The notes under the pieces are model-generated. The model did no database searches. It saw only the letters and a program-made list of their open reading frames with translations, and had not been told where the DNA came from. A stretch of DNA of 64,000 nucleotides from Branchiostoma floridae (lineage: Eukaryota; Chordata; Leptocardii; Amphioxiformes; Branchiostomatidae). Position 1 is the stretch's first letter; every line of letters begins with the position of its first letter. The position numbers were made by a program, and so were the translations under genes. Positions 60,234 through 64,000 of the stretch are shown in pieces. The stretch covers positions 1-64,000 of the forward strand of contig NW_023365618.1 of the NCBI RefSeq assembly GCF_000003815.2, read 5' to 3'.

Positions 60234-61187
60234 TGCAGAAGAAACGAGCACGTCGCCACGGTAAGATACTATTAAAGTGTTTTTCAGTGAAATCTTTGAC
60301 TACGGAGGGTTTTTAAGAACGATAATGGTTAACTTATCTAGACCGGGCTTTTGGGGGGATTCCTGGGACCAGGGGTGGGGGGCTCTTTTGACACAACCCC
60401 AATTTCCAAACGGGTTGGGTTACGAGCACTAAATTTAAAGGGAATGATTTACTTGGAAAGTTTTATACTTTCTGTAATTTTGGTATCGTTCTGACGTAAT
60501 ATGACGTAACTATGGCGTCACAATGTCATTTTGGGCTAAAACCGTCTAAATATGGAATTTCCGCTGTACTTAAAGGTATTAAACAGGACGTTGACTAGGA
60601 GGGGTACCTTATTGGTATCTAAGCCTGCCAAGTCTTTTGTTGCCAATGACGATGGCACTGACGCCTATATGACGTCAGAAAATGACTTCATTTGTCCGCC
60701 ATCTTGTATCGAAAAGCTTGAATATTCTAAAATACGTTTTTTTCTGCATATAACCCCAAAACCTCACAGAAGTGGGCTAAAGAGGTTCAAGTGAATGTGT
60801 GTTTTTTTAATGACGGAATTTGAGTAAAAATTACATGTATTTACCGTAGCTAATGACATTGTCCGCCATCGTGGATTCTACCCCATGGCGTCATCAACTT
60901 ACCATAAATCATGAATATTTAATTATAAATGTAACTCAAAATGACACAGGATGTTGATGATATAAATAAACAAGTGTGGTCTACCAATAAAACCATTAAA
61001 TCTCATAATTCAAACTGCGACAGGATAACTTGCAACCTGAAAAATTATGAATGGATTTTCATCACAATCGCTTGTTTGTAGAGTGGACTTGGCTTAAGGG
61101 ACAAAGCCACGGATTTCTTTATATCCAAATATCAAAACATATAATATGAACCTTCAACCCTTCTAATGCAGTCCACGCCGTAGCGTC
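60234..61187. other. Upstream region of the regucalcin gene
   Basis: No exon recognised. Sequence resembles the 58020-58560 repeat in style ('gacgtaatatgacgtaac', 'gtccgccatc'). An acceptor-like 'ctaatgcag' at 61160-61168 suggests a 5' non-coding exon may lie upstream. Confidence 0.4.
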
Positions 61188-61341
61188 ATGGCGGTGTCTG
61201 TAGCTATAGATGAACCCGGGATGCTTCTGGAAAGTCCCCACTGGGACGACCGCACGGGGACGCTGCTGTATGTTGACCATATGGGACAGCGTGTCCACCA
61301 CTGGAGTCCAGTCACCAAGCACAAGGACACGTATGACATAG
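61188..61341 (+). CDS. RGN: Regucalcin exon 1
   Basis: Encodes 51 residues, including LLESPHWDDRTGTLLYVDHM; donor ATAG|GTAGAC, phase 1. Confidence 0.85.
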
Positions 61342-63128
61342 GTAGACTTACATTTTACACAATGTTCTCAGTTTAATACAGGGAATCATTTGCAGACAGA
61401 TAAATAAACAGACAGACAAGTATTGTTAGACCTTCAACTTCACCCTACTCTCCAAACAGGGGCTCCGCCCCGGCTGTTTTTTTTTTGTTTTTTTTACGTG
61501 TTTTAGACGTTTTTATCGGGGCTTCTATTGTGCTGTTTTGCTCTGGCTTTCTAGCAAATAGCATTGGTAAGCGCAATTGTTATAAGAAACAAATGCATAC
61601 TTTGTCCTGTTATACGTGTAAGGCGTTGTGATAATGGAATATTGCTAAGCAGATGTTGCGTAATTCCTTTGCCGCTTTCAGCATGCATGTTATCAGCTGT
61701 TCTATGTTTATCAGTGTTTCGTCGGCGCACTGTAGTATATATATAGATGCAACTGATGCGGCGAAAGTTACAGATGTATATAATTCAACAGATGATCGTA
61801 TTATGTATGATGTAGCAACAACAGCCGACGTCGTGGACCGTCCCCGACAATTTTGAATATTTTTCATTTGGTGTAGTTTTTTTTTTTTTGAGATGCTGGT
61901 TTTGCTGTTGATGCGTACGGGATTGTGTTTTACATTTGACAGTAATAGGTACGTTAGCTTTAAGTAAGTTTTAGGTATAAGGCGATGTGCTCTGCATGCG
62001 ATATAAACAGAATGTCACACACCACAAAAGACAAGACAACCGACATAGAAACCATAATTTCGTCACGCAGAGTATGTTACCTGCGGTAACTTTATTATGG
62101 GAATGGGCATATAATTAGAATAGCCTATTCCACCAGCTTCAAATGTCACTTGGGATGTAGGGTGGGTTTGGACGGTTCGGACAGGCTGTGGGTGGACATG
62201 GCAATCATATAGAGGCTCTTAAGATGCCTCCTCTGGAGTTGTAGTTCTTATAATAGGAAAGGGGTTTGGTAGGATTGGACGTGGAGAGGTAGTAACTTTG
62301 CGCGGAGACTTTCTTTGTAATGACAAGCTCATTGGATCATCGCATCACATGTAGTACATGCTTTATTAGCGAAAAACTCTTACACTTTGGCATGGGTAAA
62401 CGAAGGTGTGCGTTCCCATACATGCAAAAAATGTATTTTATAATGTTGCAAACACCATAGACTGATGAATAGGCCGAGACAACTACTGGTGATTGTTGGC
62501 TCCTTGGTAACACTGATTAGATGTATCGGTTCTTCATCACTCTTCCAGACTGCGTGGTAGGTGCCGTCGTCCCTAGGGAATCAGGAGGGGCTGTAGTGGC
62601 CGCTGGGACCAAGTTTGCTTTTCTCGATTTCGAGACCGGGAAACTGACCTCTGTTGCGACGGTGGACCAGCACAAACCCACCAACCGGTTCAACGATGGC
62701 AAGTGCGATGCTGCCGGCAGGTTTTGGGCTGGTAAGGAAATTTTGCTTTCCACGATGTTTTAAGTTTCCTCAGTTTCTTCAAATGATACTAATTGACAAT
62801 TTTTTTTTCATCCACACAGTAACAAATCTATATGTCGAAGTTAATTATGTATTATGCATTCTCTTTTTTATTTTAATGTTCATCCTCTTTCCACAATGGC
62901 ATCATTATCTGATTTGTAATATACACTGGACCATACAATACACTGCATTTGTAACCTCTAAAAGGTGTGCAGAATTGTACGATATGCTTATTTACCCCTT
63001 GTCAACCTACATTGATGTGAGAATGTGTTTCAGGCACTATCGGTAAAGTGGACGAGGGTGCTCCCACACAACTCGAACGGAAAGCTGGATCATTGTACTG
63101 CCTTCACACGGCTGGTATCGTTACAAAG
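61188..63128 (+). CDS. RGN: Regucalcin / SMP-30 (gluconolactonase family), first three coding exons, gene runs off window
   Basis: Regucalcin is a cytosolic six-bladed beta-propeller metalloenzyme that hydrolyses gluconolactone and binds Ca2+. Exons 61188-61341, 62549-62731 and 63034-63128 join in frame for 144 codons. Exon 1 reads MAVSVAIDEPGMLLESPHWD with Glu15 in the position of the human metal ligand Glu18 (GESPVW). Exon 2 contains TNRFNDGKCDAAGRFWA (human NNRFNDGKVDPAGRYFA). Exon 3 reads GTIGKVDEGAPTQLERKAGS and LYCLHTAGIVTK, parallel to GTMAEE..PAVLERHQGALY. The N-terminal length matches the family, supporting this ATG. The remaining metal ligands (human Asn154, Asp204) lie beyond the right end. 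Confidence 0.9.
62549..62731 (+). CDS. RGN: Regucalcin exon 2
   Basis: CTTCCAG acceptor, then CVVGAVVPRESGGAVVAAGT, KFAFLDFETGKL and the RFNDGK motif; donor GTAAGG, phase 1-1. Confidence 0.92.
63034..63128 (+). CDS. RGN: Regucalcin exon 3
   Basis: TTTCAG acceptor, GTAACT donor, phase 1-0. It continues the propeller with QLERKAGSLYCLHTAGIVTK. Confidence 0.88.
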
Positions 63129-64000
63129 GTAACTTACCTGGCAATTCAGTTCATGATTTTCATTCAAAGCCCCTTTTGAAAGGTTGGCATTGGAAAATTG
63201 TGGAATTGTACGATTTTCTTTGGAAAAATAATATAAAATAGTTGTTAAATAGGAACAATTTTCTTGAAAAGCGACATAAGAATACAAAATGATGCAGCAC
63301 AACACTGACCACGTTTTCTGAGCAAAAATTGAGGTAACGCATTCCTGAACCATAACGAGGGTGCATTGATTTTCATCCGCCCCCCCCCCCCCCAAAAAAA
63401 ACAACAACATATAATAGGATATGATTGTATATTTACTACAATCGTACAAAGCTGTTGTAAAATGAGCTAATACTGTTACAGAATACGCCGTGAAATTGAA
63501 AAGAAACGGATACAAATGTCAAAGAATGCCAAAGTAATTTCAAAGTCATGATCAAAGACGAAGATGTGAAAGAAAACTGAAAAAAAATGGTCGGCTTAAA
63601 TTTCATACTGAATACAGCTTTTTGGCCATTTTTTTTTTGTATTCGCTTGCTCGCATCAGTTTTGGGTGTCCAAAGGATATGTTATCCTTATCATAAAATC
63701 GACATGGCCTAACGGGGTCATAGGGTAATAGTCATAGGGTGCTCTAACTAAAGAGCTGAGGCATTATGTTCACTTTATCAAAGTACATTGTCAGTAAATG
63801 GCATCTGGCATTAATCGCAAGAACATAATGTGAACAGGTATTATATTCATACGGTTCATTAAACTTTTGCTCTGTGTTCCAAACCGCATGGTAAACGCGG
63901 CAATACGTTTTTTAAGCTTGTATCTTTCAATTTTGTGGTAAGTTATGCATGGTATAATAAGAATAGACTTGTAAATGATAAATGCGCATATACTTTTTTT
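63129..64000 (+). other. Regucalcin intron, no exon seen to the window end
   Basis: AT-rich sequence with a poly-C run at about 63380-63395 and no exon recognised. Confidence 0.5.

Overview
The window looks like invertebrate chordate genomic DNA, most likely a lancelet (Branchiostoma). The genes are intron-rich with short phase-matched exons, AT-leaning introns are packed with non-autonomous DNA transposons and tRNA-derived SINEs, and proteins resemble vertebrate orthologues at deuterostome distance. The species is inferred, not proven. Three runs of N (4175-4274, 27187-28091, 30878-31174) are assembly gaps.

Region 1 (1-26562, minus strand) holds the 5' and central part of EEA1, the early endosome Rab5/PI3P tether. 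I assembled 28 exons that join in one frame for 901 codons; the C-terminal FYVE part lies beyond the left edge. The gene carries two tandem, phase-symmetric exons that each encode an EEA1-type N-terminal C2H2 finger. The second has seeded a 72-bp in-frame minisatellite whose units each contain a splice donor. Two unrelated DNA transposons with clear target duplications (TA and TCG) have landed inside that array. A second, 42-bp minisatellite fills another intron, and hAT-like MITEs, TA-flanked MITEs and SINEs occupy most others.

Region 2 (30451-53912, minus strand) is a complete eight-coding-exon gene for a 264-residue secreted CAP/SCP protein with a cysteine-rich EGF-like tail and a hydrophobic C-terminus that suggests GPI anchoring. 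A TATA box lies upstream. Its introns contain a 3.85-kb foldback element with 9-bp target duplications, several MITE families, tandem repeats, a 1.2-kb element and a broken PIF/Harbinger transposase. Its 13.6-kb first intron also hosts a plus-strand gene (47978-49534) of unknown family with an apparent frameshift.

Region 3 (54060-61187) is mostly repeat-derived, with a giant hairpin related to one at 31177-31293 and one candidate minus-strand terminal exon (57681-57923). Region 4 (61188-64000, plus strand) starts a regucalcin/SMP-30 gene, three exons of which are in the window.

The genes have no evident functional link; the main interest is how mobile and tandem repeats reshape EEA1 and the CAP gene introns.
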